NCBI RefSeq assembly: GCF_003572205.1 | Contig: NZ_QXNY01000002.1 | Span: forward strand, 558,001-622,000 | Direction: 5' to 3' | From: Algihabitans albus | GTDB lineage: Bacteria > Pseudomonadota > Alphaproteobacteria > Kiloniellales > DSM-21159 | Length of the DNA stretch: 64,000 bases | Notes under the pieces: generated by a model | Seen by the model: the letters and a program-made list of their open reading frames with translations, nothing else | What the model was told of the DNA's origin: nothing | Databases searched by the model: none | Made by a program: the position numbers and the translations under genes | Part shown: positions 1 to 9,192 of the stretch, piece by piece | How the letters are laid out: the number at the start of each line of letters is the position of its first letter | How positions within the stretch are numbered: the first letter of the stretch is position 1

Positions 1-2
1 CC

Positions 3-605
3 GACGCCTACGCCGCCCTGGCCTATCTGGAGTCGCGGCCGGAGGTCGATGCAGATCGGGTGGTGCTGACCGGCTTCTCCTACGGCGGCATGGCCAGCAC
101 TTTCGCCCTCTACAGCCAGGTGGCCGAAGCCTTATCACTCAACGGCCGGCGCTTCGCAGGGCACGTCGCCTTCTACGCCCCCTGTATCGCCCGCTTCGCC
201 CGAACGGAGACTACGGGCGCGCCGCTTCTGATGCTCTGGGGCGACGGCGACGCCATCGTCGATCCCGACCGCTGTGCCGAAATCGCGGGTGACCTGGAAG
301 CCGGCGGCAGCAGCGTCGAACGGATCGTCTACCCAGGCGCGGTGCACCAGTGGGACGGTCGTTTCCAGGGACCCCGTACAATCGGGCGCAACCTCGCCCC
401 CTGCAGCTTCCGGGTCGACGAAGACGGCGTCGCCTGGGACCGCAGCACCTTCCTGCCCATGCTGAACCGGCTGCTGCGCCAGACGTCGCTGGGCCTCTGC
501 ACGGACAGCGGAGGGTACATGATCGGGCGGGACGACGCGGTGCGCAGCCGTTCCAACGCCGATTTCGCGACCTTCCTGGAGCAGGTCTTCTTCGCCACCC
601 GATAA
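3..605 (+). CDS. Dienelactone hydrolase family protein, 3' part
   Basis: The reading frame is open from the first bases of the window, so the N-terminus lies outside it. The visible part carries an alpha/beta-hydrolase nucleophile elbow (GFSYGG, about 22 residues in), an acid region (WGDGDAIVDP) and a late histidine (AVHQWDG), matching the Ser-Asp-His triad layout of dienelactone hydrolase-like esterases. The substrate cannot be told. It converges on the minus-strand hypothetical gene that ends at 666. I am confident of the superfamily, not of the reaction. Confidence 0.8.
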   Translation, partial: DAYAALAYLESRPEVDADRVVLTGFSYGGMASTFALYSQVAEALSLNGRRFAGHVAFYAPCIARFARTETTGAPLLMLWGDGDAIVDPDRCAEIAGDLEAGGSSVERIVYPGAVHQWDGRFQGPRTIGRNLAPCSFRVDEDGVAWDRSTFLPMLNRLLRQTSLGLCTDSGGYMIGRDDAVRSRSNADFATFLEQVFFATR

Positions 606-654
606 CCGAGCCGGATCCTGGCGAGTGCTACGCCTCGACAATCACCGGGCCACA

Positions 655-678
655 CGGTCAGTCGGTCAGTCGGTCAGT
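655..678. repeat. Short tandem repeat, octamer unit GTCGGTCA
   Basis: About three consecutive copies of the 8-base unit GTCGGTCA (the first one partial) lie across the 3' end of the minus-strand gene that stops at 666. Because the unit is not a multiple of three, a change in copy number would alter the last residues of that protein. This is a simple sequence repeat seen directly; any functional role is speculative. Confidence 0.6.
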
Positions 679-2144
679 ACCGTGAAGCTTGGATTGAGGA
701 GCTCCATCACGTCGGACGGAGTCCGAGCCAAGCCGAACGATAGCAAGGGCGTCTCCTCCCGAGGTGCCAGAACGATCCGGAGCCGCCCTGTGTCCAGCAA
801 GAAGGCCTCGAGGGCCTGCACCGCCTGCAGGCCAGGAGCGCCGAGCTGGAGGGCTTGTACCGCCTCAGCCGCGTCGACGATCAGCTGCCCGATCAATTCC
901 TCTTCCGTCAGACCCCTTTGCGCCGCAAAGACTTCGAGCGCCGGCTGCAAGAGTCCGAGATCCGTCAAAACGGCATCGGCTTCATCGAGCGAGGCGCTAA
1001 GCATCGTCACCTGCAAATCCAGTTCGGACATTCTGAGATGGGGCGGCGACGTGATATTGCCGAGGCGAAGCGCGATTTCCAGTTCGAACAGGTCGTGCAA
1101 GACGACGTCTTGCACGAACGAGAGACTTTCAGCCGCCGGGTCGTAGCGCTGGTCCAAGCTGGCCGAAAGCGAGAGGCGGTCCTGGGGGCTCAAGCTCGAG
1201 AAGATCGGCATCGCGTCGCTCGGCACAATAGGACCGAGAGGAATGCTCAAACCTCGCAGCTCGCTAAAGCCTCCGACAACCTGGCCGTCGATGATCTGCG
1301 CGTCGGTAAGGCGCAAGGCCGCCAACTCCATCAGTTCGGGAAGGCCGGCCGACTCGAAACGTAGCTGTTCGATGGCGTATCCCGTCAGTCCGCTCACCAT
1401 GTCTCGTCCGAGCTCGACCGCGAAGTCAAAGGCCTGCTGATCCGGCACCGCCGCGAGCTCCGTCGGCGTCAGGGAGATCAGCGGCGACAGGTCCAAATCC
1501 GCCGCTGAGAAGAAGCCGACGGTCAAGTTGATGCGATCCTCGGGCTCGCGGGTTTCGATTGTCAGATCGTCGAAGCGCAGGTCTCCGAGCTTGCCGCCGT
1601 CGACCTCCGTCATCAGCAATTCGCCGAGCGCAAACGTGACGTCTCCGGCCGCCGCTTCCAAACCGCCGGCACGCAGGCTGGCGATCCTGGTTTGCAGAAG
1701 ACCGCTTCGAAGGTCTAGAGGGTCTCCGGCGATCACGACGTCTTGAGCCTCGACGACCTCCAGCCTCAGGCTCCCGTCCAGTTCGCTCAGGCTCACGTCC
1801 TCCAGCAGGATCCGGGCCGCGCGGGTTTCGGTCTCGTCGGGCTCCAGTCCAGAAACGACGGCCTGGGCCGCGGTCCAGACGCCCAAGCCGCCATAGCCGT
1901 TAAAATCGACGGTTGGCGACGCCATCGTGACCGAGCGTTCCAGCAGGTCGACGTCATAGGCGCCGTGCGTGAAGACCGCGCCCGCCGGCAAACTGTCCCG
2001 GAACTGCGCGATATTGCGCTCCACCGCATCGTTGGCCGACGACAGGAGCAGCGCATAGCCACCGCCCGCGACGGCAATCACAAGCACCGCCGCGCTCAAC
2101 CCAACCCAGGCCCTCTTGCTCACCACCCGCTCCTCTTTCGCCAT
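666..2144 (-). CDS. Membrane-anchored protein of unknown function
   Basis: A 492-residue protein starting at an ATG (an upstream in-frame TTG at 2165 is possible). One hydrophobic segment near residues 10-33 predicts an N-terminal membrane anchor, followed by a long periplasmic part. The pattern of repeated beta-strand-like, Leu/Asp-rich stretches recalls DUF945 or AsmA-like envelope proteins, but I could not assign a family firmly. It lies 22 bases or more downstream of the MFS transporter on the same strand and is probably the last gene of the sulfatase-MFS operon. Function unknown. Confidence 0.7.
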   Translation of the reverse strand: MAKEERVVSKRAWVGLSAAVLVIAVAGGGYALLLSSANDAVERNIAQFRDSLPAGAVFTHGAYDVDLLERSVTMASPTVDFNGYGGLGVWTAAQAVVSGLEPDETETRAARILLEDVSLSELDGSLRLEVVEAQDVVIAGDPLDLRSGLLQTRIASLRAGGLEAAAGDVTFALGELLMTEVDGGKLGDLRFDDLTIETREPEDRINLTVGFFSAADLDLSPLISLTPTELAAVPDQQAFDFAVELGRDMVSGLTGYAIEQLRFESAGLPELMELAALRLTDAQIIDGQVVGGFSELRGLSIPLGPIVPSDAMPIFSSLSPQDRLSLSASLDQRYDPAAESLSFVQDVVLHDLFELEIALRLGNITSPPHLRMSELDLQVTMLSASLDEADAVLTDLGLLQPALEVFAAQRGLTEEELIGQLIVDAAEAVQALQLGAPGLQAVQALEAFLLDTGRLRIVLAPREETPLLSFGLARTPSDVMELLNPSFTVLTD

Positions 2145-2186
2145 GGCGCAATCGTCTTCCGACAAACTAGGCCGCGAACTATGGCT

Positions 2187-3410
2187 TCAACGTGAAGAAA
2201 TCTTGCGGCCTGCAACCAAGGATATGCCGGCTGCGAGAGCTGCCAAAGCCAAACCACCGAAGGTCAGGGCGTAGCTGCCGATCCCGGCATAGGCTAAGGC
2301 GAAGAACGATGGTCCGAAGAGAACGCCGCCGAAGGTCAGAACCAGGGCACCGGCCGTTGCGTTGCCGACTTCGCCGCGCGGCGCGAGCCGCGCGATCTCG
2401 GCCATGAAAACGCCGTTCCAACCGATCGCCGCGACACCGAAGACCAGGAAGAGCGCGGAGACGGCGACGAGCGGCCAGGAGGGCGTCACCAGCGTCGTCG
2501 CCAGGGCCGCGAGCAGCATGACCGCAGCCAGTCCAAGCATGACGCCGTTTCCATCACCCAACCGGTCGGCCAGCCACCCCCAGATGAGGCGCCCGGAGAA
2601 ACCGGCCGCCTGGGTCGCCGCCAGCAACGCGCCGGCCGCAACGAGACCGAGCCCGACTTCCTCGACCAGAAAGACCACCAGATAGGCACCGAGGCTGAGC
2701 TGAATGGCGCTGAGGAAGAAGACGGCGATGGACAGCCAACGCAGCGAGGACAGACGCAAAACCAGGGATAGACCCGCGAGAGGACGCCCGAATATCGGCG
2801 CATTGGCATCCCGGTCATCGTCCAGACCGGGCCGCAAGGGCGCCAGCGCGGTCGCCAGCAGCAGACTGACGAGAGCGAGACTGCCGATTGCCGTTTGCCA
2901 GCCGAAAGCGACCGCCACGGCCGGGGTTGCCAGGCCAGCCAGGATGCCGCCGAGCGGAACGCCGGTCTGCTTGAGCGAGAAGACGATATTGCGCCGCTCG
3001 GGCGGGACGACCGGGGCCAGCAGATGAGACGTAGCCGGATTGATCAGACCGTAGCCGATGCCGAGCAGCAGGCCCGCCACAAGCATCCCGACCGAATTGC
3101 CGCTGGCGGCGGCGGCGCAGGCGAGTGCGAAGGCGATCAAGGCCGCCTGGCTCTGGCGGCAGGCGCCGTAACGGCGCAGGGTCTGCCCCGCGACCAGCGA
3201 CAGGAGCATGGCCACGCCGTAGACGAGCGACACCAACGATCCGACGAAGACCGGCTCCACGGCCAGACTGCTACCGATCTCCGTCGCCAGAGCCGGAAAG
3301 GACAGCACGGCCCATGAGCCGACGGTCTGCACTGCCGTGGTCAGCACCACCACCGTGACCAGACGCGCGGAGTTGACCGCGACCCCGCGGCCGGCCGTGG
3401 AACTGCTCAC
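2187..3410 (-). CDS. MFS transporter
   Basis: A 407-residue protein with about twelve hydrophobic segments and major facilitator features: a central hydrophilic loop near residues 190-210 and Gly/Arg-rich loops such as LIWGWLADRLGDGNG in the second half. It should be a proton-coupled permease or exporter of the inner membrane; the substrate is not evident. The GTG start overlaps the stop of the upstream sulfatase-like gene (GTGA), so the two are translationally coupled, suggesting a shared envelope or export role. Confidence 0.85.
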   Translation of the reverse strand: MSSSTAGRGVAVNSARLVTVVVLTTAVQTVGSWAVLSFPALATEIGSSLAVEPVFVGSLVSLVYGVAMLLSLVAGQTLRRYGACRQSQAALIAFALACAAAASGNSVGMLVAGLLLGIGYGLINPATSHLLAPVVPPERRNIVFSLKQTGVPLGGILAGLATPAVAVAFGWQTAIGSLALVSLLLATALAPLRPGLDDDRDANAPIFGRPLAGLSLVLRLSSLRWLSIAVFFLSAIQLSLGAYLVVFLVEEVGLGLVAAGALLAATQAAGFSGRLIWGWLADRLGDGNGVMLGLAAVMLLAALATTLVTPSWPLVAVSALFLVFGVAAIGWNGVFMAEIARLAPRGEVGNATAGALVLTFGGVLFGPSFFALAYAGIGSYALTFGGLALAALAAGISLVAGRKISSR

Positions 3411-5143
3411 GACCCGACGGAACCGTCGTCCAGAGGAGCGGCAAAGGTCTCGAGGAGAAGGTTACGGAACTCTGACATGGGCAGCGGGAGACTATCGTTT
3501 TGCCGCACCGGCGGAAGCAGTCCCTCTGCAAGGCCGGCCTGCAGCAGGCGCAGGACGAGGTCCGGCCGGTCACTGATGGCGTGAAGCGGCACGACACTTC
3601 CGGTTTCCGGTCCCGAGCCCGCCTTTCGTCCGGCGCCCTCCGTGTGTCGTCTCGAGACGATGGCGCCGGCTTCATGATCGCCGACGATCAGCACCAGGCG
3701 CGGTCGCTCCCAAGGCTGTTGCAGCCAGCTTCCCAGGGTGCGCAAGACGTAGTCCAGTGCCTCGAGATAGGCAGCCCGGACCGCCTCACCGTCCAGCCAA
3801 AGCTCCTGCGGTGGAATCGGAGGCTCTGACCACTCCGCGAAAAGCGCGCCGTCGGCGATCCGCGACCAATCGTCGATCACCGGCGGGATCGGCGTCCAGG
3901 GCGCATGGCTGGAAATCAGCGCGACCTGCGCGAAGACCGGCGGCCGCGCCGTGCGCGAAGGATCCTGCCCAGCCAGAATGTCCCGCTCCAGCGCCGAGAG
4001 CGTGTACTGATCGGGCATGGTCACCCAGGCGTAGGGAGGCCCGGCATAGCCCATATCGTCGTTGAAGTAGGTGCGGTCGAACTCAAAGAATTCGGCTTCG
4101 GGCCAGGCTCTGACAATGGCCGGCATGACCAAGGCCGTATCGTAGCCAGCTGCCGAAAAGAGATGGGTCAGCAGGCGCCGTTCGCTCGCAACCAGCAGGT
4201 CCCAACGATCCTGCGTGTCGATCCAGAGGCCGCTCATCAAACTCGCGTGCGCCAGCCAGGACTGGCCGCCGATCGTCGGAGACTTCAACCAGCCCGACGC
4301 CTGCATCAGGCCGGCGGAGTCGAGATCCCGCTCTATCTCCGCCAGGGTCCCGCCGATCCGGCCCGCGTAGCGGGGATCGAACAGGGCCGCTTCGCCATAG
4401 GACTCGACGAAGACAAGAACGACATCCGCGTTCGCCATCCCCGGCAGGAGACCGACCGTCGGGGAGGCGGCCAGCAGACCGGCTAGCGGATCCTCGGCCA
4501 ACAGGGCCTGGAAAAGCGGGCGCTCCTCCGCCACGCGCAGGGTCCGGTCGATCTGAGAGCTGACGGCGTCGTAGAGGAAGTTGACGGTCAGCTGGGGCAC
4601 CTGAGGCGCAGCGGCCATCCCGGTCAGCGCCATAGCGGTACCCGCGATGGCCAGGCGCGGGGCGCGGACCTCGGCGAGCCGGCGGCACAGCAGGATGAAA
4701 AGCCAAAACAGCGTCGGCGGCAGCGTGAGCAAAACGACGCCGACCAGCAGGGCGATGCCCGGAGTCATGGAACCGCCGATCAGCTCCAAGGCCGGCTGAA
4801 TCAGTTGCAGATCGAGCCAGATCTTCAGCGGACGGCCGAGGACCTGCCAAGCCGTGCGTTCCATCGCCAGCACCAGCCACCCCAGCGTCAGCAGGCCGGC
4901 CAAGGGCAAGACCAGCCACCTTGCACGCTCCGGCGGCAGGGCCAGCAGGATCAGCGCCGCGATCAGGGGTTCCAGAGGCAGCGACAGCGCCCAATAAGGC
5001 ATACCGAGCAACAGCGGCGTCTGTGCCACCGCGGCCAGTGCCGCCACGACGACGAAGATACGGATCCAGGAGGATCGGCGCCAAGCTTGGGCTGGGCGCA
5101 AGGCGTCCGCCGCGCTAGCTTGTTTGTCGTCTTCCCAACTCAC
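3407..5143 (-). CDS. Membrane sulfatase/phosphotransferase-like protein
   Basis: With the GTG start at 5143 the protein is 578 residues. A longer in-frame start would run over the divergent dehydrogenase gene and is unlikely. Four to five N-terminal hydrophobic segments are followed by an alkaline-phosphatase-superfamily domain of the LTA-synthase or opgB type: the strand DVVLVFVESYGEA carries the first metal/nucleophile region and VGDHEAGA near the end the metal ligands. Such enzymes transfer or hydrolyse phosphoglycerol, phosphoethanolamine or sulfate on envelope glycans. Its stop overlaps the MFS start. The substrate is unknown. Confidence 0.75.
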   Translation of the reverse strand: MSWEDDKQASAADALRPAQAWRRSSWIRIFVVVAALAAVAQTPLLLGMPYWALSLPLEPLIAALILLALPPERARWLVLPLAGLLTLGWLVLAMERTAWQVLGRPLKIWLDLQLIQPALELIGGSMTPGIALLVGVVLLTLPPTLFWLFILLCRRLAEVRAPRLAIAGTAMALTGMAAAPQVPQLTVNFLYDAVSSQIDRTLRVAEERPLFQALLAEDPLAGLLAASPTVGLLPGMANADVVLVFVESYGEAALFDPRYAGRIGGTLAEIERDLDSAGLMQASGWLKSPTIGGQSWLAHASLMSGLWIDTQDRWDLLVASERRLLTHLFSAAGYDTALVMPAIVRAWPEAEFFEFDRTYFNDDMGYAGPPYAWVTMPDQYTLSALERDILAGQDPSRTARPPVFAQVALISSHAPWTPIPPVIDDWSRIADGALFAEWSEPPIPPQELWLDGEAVRAAYLEALDYVLRTLGSWLQQPWERPRLVLIVGDHEAGAIVSRRHTEGAGRKAGSGPETGSVVPLHAISDRPDLVLRLLQAGLAEGLLPPVRQNDSLPLPMSEFRNLLLETFAAPLDDGSVGS

Positions 5144-5182
5144 CGACCGCCGTTGCCCTTCCAATCGCCCGCGCGCTTTCTC

Positions 5183-6184
5183 ATGACCGCTGCCCGTACC
5201 GTCGCACAAGAGGCCCTCGCCTTCTGGATCACAGGTCCCGGGCGCGGCGCGCTGCGTGCCGAACCACTGCCCGCGCCCGGCACCGGCCAAGCTCTGGTCC
5301 GCGCGCTCTACAGCGGGATCAGCCGCGGCACCGAGGGCCTCGTATTCCGCGGCGAAGTGCCGGAGAGCGAGTATAGCCGGATGCGCGCGCCCCTACAGGA
5401 CGGCGCGTTTCCCTTTCCTGTGAAGTACGGCTACGCCAGCGTCGGGCAAGTCGAGGCCGGACCGGCGCCGCTCATCGGCCGAGAGGTCTTCTGTCTTCAC
5501 CCGCACCAGGACCGCTACCTGGCGCCTCTCGAGCTGCTGCTGCCACTGCCGGAGCAGGTGCCGGCCCGCCGGGCCGTGCTCGGCGCCAACATGGAAACGG
5601 CGCTCAACGCGCTTTGGGACGGCGCCCCTTGCCTGGGCGACCGCATCGCCGTGATCGGCGCCGGCGTGGTCGGCTGTCTGGTCGCGCGGCTGGCAGCGGC
5701 CATCCCGGGCACGGAGGTCTACCTAATCGATACCGACCCGGCCAAGGCGGGACTCGCGGCGGCGCTCGATCTGCCCTTTCTGACGCCGGACGCGGCGGGA
5801 GATAGACTGGCGGACGTCTGCGATCTGGTGGTGCATGCGACGGGCTCGCCCGAAGGACTCGCGCCCTGCCTGACCTTGGCCGGTTTCGAGGCGACGATTC
5901 TGGAACTGTCCTGGTACGGGACGAAACCGGTGTCGCTCCCCCTGGGGCAGGATTTCCACGCGAAACGCCTGAAGCTGATCTCCTCGCAAGTCGGAAGCCT
6001 GTCGCCCGCCCGGCGTGCTCGGCGCAGCCACAGCGACCGTCTCGCGATGGCCCTCACCCTGCTCCGCAATCCGCTGTTCGACAGCCTGTTGGACGGCGAA
6101 GTGGCCTTTGCGGAGCTACCCGACACGATGGCCCGCCTGGCCGCCGGCGAAGCGGCGCTCTGTCGCGTCGTGCGCTACGACTGA
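5183..6184 (+). CDS. Zinc-type alcohol dehydrogenase family oxidoreductase
   Basis: A 333-residue medium-chain dehydrogenase. The Rossmann fingerprint [12 protein letters not shown] (about residue 156) is followed by an acidic strand end (YLIDTD), as for NAD(P) binding. The N-terminal GroES-like half is present ([13 protein letters not shown]), but the classical structural-zinc cysteines are not seen, a state shared with BchC-like relatives. The ATG at 5183 was chosen because upstream codons overlap the divergent gene. It heads a tight plus-strand operon with the PTPS-like, glycosyltransferase and methyltransferase genes, so a role in tailoring that pathway's product is inferred. Confidence 0.8.
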   Translation: MTAARTVAQEALAFWITGPGRGALRAEPLPAPGTGQALVRALYSGISRGTEGLVFRGEVPESEYSRMRAPLQDGAFPFPVKYGYASVGQVEAGPAPLIGREVFCLHPHQDRYLAPLELLLPLPEQVPARRAVLGANMETALNALWDGAPCLGDRIAVIGAGVVGCLVARLAAAIPGTEVYLIDTDPAKAGLAAALDLPFLTPDAAGDRLADVCDLVVHATGSPEGLAPCLTLAGFEATILELSWYGTKPVSLPLGQDFHAKRLKLISSQVGSLSPARRARRSHSDRLAMALTLLRNPLFDSLLDGEVAFAELPDTMARLAAGEAALCRVVRYD

Positions 6185-6198
6185 ACAAGGAAACCCGA

Positions 6199-6603
6199 AT
6201 GTTCACTCTCACGGTCCGTGAGCACATCATGATCGCCCACTCCTTCCGGGGAGCGGTCTTCGGTCCGGCCCAGAAGCTGCACGGCGCCACCTATCTGGTC
6301 GACGTGGAGTTCCGCAGAACCGAGCTGGACGCGGACGGACTGGTGATCGACATCGGCCTCGCCAGCCAGGCGCTCAAGAAGGTTCTGGAGCCTTTGAACT
6401 ACCGGAACCTGGACGAGCTTCCCGACTTCGCCGGCCAGAACACCACGACGGAGTTCATGGCCAAGGCCTTGTTCGACCGCCTGGCCGGGAGGATCGCCGA
6501 AGGGGAGTTGGGCGAGGCGGCCAAGGGACTGAACGGTCTCAAAGTGACGCTCTGGGAGAGTCACATCGCCTGGGCCGCCTTCGAGGGCGCCTTGCCAGCG
6601 TGA
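6199..6603 (+). CDS. 6-pyruvoyl-tetrahydropterin synthase-like protein, noncanonical
   Basis: A 134-residue protein of the PTPS/QueD fold. IAHSF (His14) and KLHGATY (His28) mark the metal-binding region, and the conserved strand plus Glu of WESHIAWA lies near the C-terminus. Canonical QueD/PTPS enzymes have a catalytic Cys four residues before the LHGHxY motif and a third zinc His inside it; here these positions are Ala24 and Ala30. The fold is clear, but the standard lyase chemistry may not be. It sits 14 bases after the dehydrogenase, and its stop overlaps the GTG of the glycosyltransferase. Confidence 0.8.
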   Translation: MFTLTVREHIMIAHSFRGAVFGPAQKLHGATYLVDVEFRRTELDADGLVIDIGLASQALKKVLEPLNYRNLDELPDFAGQNTTTEFMAKALFDRLAGRIAEGELGEAAKGLNGLKVTLWESHIAWAAFEGALPA

Positions 6604-7640
6604 AACGCCTGATCTTCGCGCTGCCCGGCGACCCCGATACGCGCACCGGAGGCTATCTCTACGACAAGCGGCTGTCGGCCGAACTGCGGGTGCTCGGCTG
6701 GAGCATCGACCTACTGCGCCTGCCCGAAGTCCTGGCCAATCCCGCTGAGGTGCCGGAGGCCGAACGCCGCCTCGGCGCCATCCCGGACGGCCTGCCGGTG
6801 ATGATCGACGGTCTGGCACTCGGACTGCTGCCGGAAGCCGCGAAGGCGCTCGCAGAGCGCGGCCCGCTGATCGCCTTGGTCCATCATCCTCTGGCGGAAG
6901 AAACCGGGCTGACGCCGGGCCAGGTCGACCGGCTGCGAGACCTGGAACGTGCGGCTCTTCGGCCGGCGCAGGCGATCGTGGTCACCTCACCCGCGACCGC
7001 CCGCAGCCTGACCCGGAACTACGCCGTCGGCGCCGAGCGAATCACAGTCGCCCTTCCCGGCGTGGATCCTGCCCCTCTCGCCGAAGGCACCGGCAGTCCC
7101 TTTACCCTGCTATCGGTTGGCAGCCTGACGCGGCGCAAGGGGCAGGCGGTCCTGCTGCGGGCCTTGGAGCAGGTATCGTTCGTCGACTTTCAGTTGTTCC
7201 TGGCGGGCTCGCCCAAACGTGAACCGGAAGAAGCCAAACGATTGCAAATACTTGCCGAAGATCACCGGCATTCGCCTCGGATAAACTTTGCTGGTGAAGT
7301 GGACGAGGGCAAATTGGCGCAACTCTACCGAGCAGCCGATCTCTTCGTGCTGCCCTCCTTCCATGAAGGTTACGGCATGGTCTTGACCGAGTCCCTGGCT
7401 CACGGTGTCCCCGTCGTTGCAACCACAGCCGGCGCGATCCCCGAAACCCTTCCGCCGGGCACGGCCCGGCTGGTCCCGCCGGGCGATCACGCCGCACTCG
7501 CGGCGACGCTCGAAACGCTGATGACGGAGCCCTTGGACTACGCTGCGTTACGGACCGAGGCACTGGCCGTACGGGACCACCTGCCGCGCTGGCCCGAGAC
7601 AGGTCTGCGGGTCTCGCGGCTGCTGGAGCGGCTCTTGTGA
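6600..7640 (+). CDS. Glycosyltransferase family 4 protein
   Basis: A 346-residue GT-B glycosyltransferase starting at a GTG that overlaps the PTPS-like stop. The C-terminal domain shows family-4 signatures: [11 protein letters not shown], the [18 protein letters not shown] segment with the EX7E-type glutamates, and [10 protein letters not shown]. It transfers a sugar from an activated nucleotide donor. Coupling to the PTPS-like and methyltransferase genes suggests that the acceptor is that pathway's product, possibly a pterin; this is inference. One alternative is a lipid or polysaccharide acceptor. Confidence 0.85.
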   Translation: MKRLIFALPGDPDTRTGGYLYDKRLSAELRVLGWSIDLLRLPEVLANPAEVPEAERRLGAIPDGLPVMIDGLALGLLPEAAKALAERGPLIALVHHPLAEETGLTPGQVDRLRDLERAALRPAQAIVVTSPATARSLTRNYAVGAERITVALPGVDPAPLAEGTGSPFTLLSVGSLTRRKGQAVLLRALEQVSFVDFQLFLAGSPKREPEEAKRLQILAEDHRHSPRINFAGEVDEGKLAQLYRAADLFVLPSFHEGYGMVLTESLAHGVPVVATTAGAIPETLPPGTARLVPPGDHAALAATLETLMTEPLDYAALRTEALAVRDHLPRWPETGLRVSRLLERLL

Positions 7641-8461
7641 GCGGTTTCGATCCGGCCTGGCTCGCACTGAGGGCACCGGCCGACGCCGAAGCCCGCAGTC
7701 CCGATCTTCTAGCGGACCTGTCGGACTGGGCCGCGCAGAAAGAACGCTTGAGCATTCTCGACCTCGGATGCGGCACCGGTGCGACGCAGCGTGCCGTTTC
7801 GCCGCGGCTACCCTGCGAACAGCACTGGCTGCTCGTCGACAACGATTCCCAACTCCTGGCGCTCTGCCCCGAAAGCCAGGGCAGTACGGAGATCGCGACG
7901 ATCCAGTTGGACCTCGCCGCGGATCTGGAACTGCTGCCGAGCGAATCCGTGGAGCTGGTGACCTGCTCCGCTCTGCTTGACCTGGTATCGGCGGACTGGC
8001 TCAGCCGTCTCATCGCCCAGTCCGCCAACGCGGCGGTCTACTTCGCACTTAGCGTCGACGGGCGCATCGCCCTGGAGCCGGCACTGGCGGAGGATGTACA
8101 GGTCTTGGAACTGGTGGCCTTCCACCATCAACGCGACAAGTCCTTCGGTCCGGCGTTGGGCTACGAAGCTGCGGAGACCGCCGCGCAGATGCTACGCCAC
8201 TCCGGCCGCGAGGTGCGGTTGGAGCGTTCCGACTGGACCCTCGGTCCCGACCGGTCGGCTCTGCAATCGGCACTGTTGGACGGCTATGCAGCAGCGGCGA
8301 TAGAACAGGACAGCCGTTCGACCGCCATGGTCCGGCGATGGCGGCAGGCCCGCGAGCGGCTTTCCGAGCAGCGTCTGACCGTCGGTCATCTCGACCTGTT
8401 GAGTCTGCCCGATCCGTCGCCGAGGGTGAAGTCGAACAGGACGTCGACGCCCAGCGCGTAG
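7637..8461 (+). CDS. Class I SAM-dependent methyltransferase
   Basis: A 274-residue protein with motif I ILDLGCGTGATQ (about residue 40), an acidic strand-2 end (LLVDND) and the segment VELVTCSALLDLVSADWL, typical of Rossmann-fold methyltransferases. The GTG start overlaps the glycosyltransferase stop, giving a four-gene coupled operon. Its last 76 bases overlap, tail to tail, the minus-strand RibD-type gene. The substrate is unknown; O- or N-methylation of the glycosylated product is a reasonable guess. Confidence 0.8.
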   Translation: MSGFDPAWLALRAPADAEARSPDLLADLSDWAAQKERLSILDLGCGTGATQRAVSPRLPCEQHWLLVDNDSQLLALCPESQGSTEIATIQLDLAADLELLPSESVELVTCSALLDLVSADWLSRLIAQSANAAVYFALSVDGRIALEPALAEDVQVLELVAFHHQRDKSFGPALGYEAAETAAQMLRHSGREVRLERSDWTLGPDRSALQSALLDGYAAAAIEQDSRSTAMVRRWRQARERLSEQRLTVGHLDLLSLPDPSPRVKSNRTSTPSA

Positions 8462-9192
8462 GTACGGCAGGCGGGGCGGAGCGCCAGCCCCAGATCCTCG
8501 ATCGGCGGCAGCGTGAGGCTGGGACGCCCGGAGCCGAGAATCATCGGCGCCACGGTGACTTGCAACGCGTCGAGCGCGCCGGCGACAAGCCAGCGCGAGA
8601 CCGTCACACCGCCGCCCTCGACGAAAAGGCGCTTCAGGCCGCGCGCACGCAAGGCGGCGACCACGCCTTGCGGCGACAAGCGTCCGTCGGCGGTCAGCGG
8701 CGCGGCGATGACCTCGGCCTGACCGTGCGGTCCAGCCGCCTCGGCCGCGACCAAGAGGGTCGGAGCGGCTCCGTCCAGGAATATCGCGAGACTGGATGGA
8801 AGGCGCCGCTTCGGGTCGAGCACGACGCGCACCGGATTGGTTCCCTTGACCCGCCGGGTGGTCAATCGAGGATCGTCGAGAGCGGCCGTCGCTCCCCCGA
8901 CGATCACGGCATCGGCCAAGGCGCGCAAACGATGCAGATGGTCGAGGTTTTCCGGCCCCGTGACGTAGCGGGAGGCGCCACCCTCGGTCGCGATGCGTCC
9001 GTCCAGCGTCTGACCAAGATGCGCAAGAGTCCAAACCGGTTTCAGCAAAGGACGATAGAGCGGCCAAAGCGGCCAGTCGCCAGACGGCCCTCGTTCGAGT
9101 TGGCCGGCCGAGGCCGCTCCGGCCGCCAGGGTCAGGACTTCATCCCAGATCCGGATGTCCGGGGCCGCGGACGTCATGCCGTCGGCCGTCAT
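8386..9192 (-). CDS. RibD C-terminal-type (dihydrofolate reductase-like) reductase
   Basis: A 268-residue protein with the RibD_C fold: AHLGQTLDGRIAT near residue 57, YVTGPENLDHLHRLRALADA, and VVLDPKRRLP. The N-terminal deaminase domain of full RibD (zinc HAE and PCxxC motifs) is absent, so this is a stand-alone pyrimidine- or pterin-reductase-like enzyme using NADPH. The ATG start overlaps the FkbM stop (ATGA), which decides the start. Its presence beside a PTPS-like gene supports a pteridine or flavin-precursor pathway. Confidence 0.85.
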   Translation of the reverse strand: MTADGMTSAAPDIRIWDEVLTLAAGAASAGQLERGPSGDWPLWPLYRPLLKPVWTLAHLGQTLDGRIATEGGASRYVTGPENLDHLHRLRALADAVIVGGATAALDDPRLTTRRVKGTNPVRVVLDPKRRLPSSLAIFLDGAAPTLLVAAEAAGPHGQAEVIAAPLTADGRLSPQGVVAALRARGLKRLFVEGGGVTVSRWLVAGALDALQVTVAPMILGSGRPSLTLPPIEDLGLALRPACRTYALGVDVLFDFTLGDGSGRLNRSR

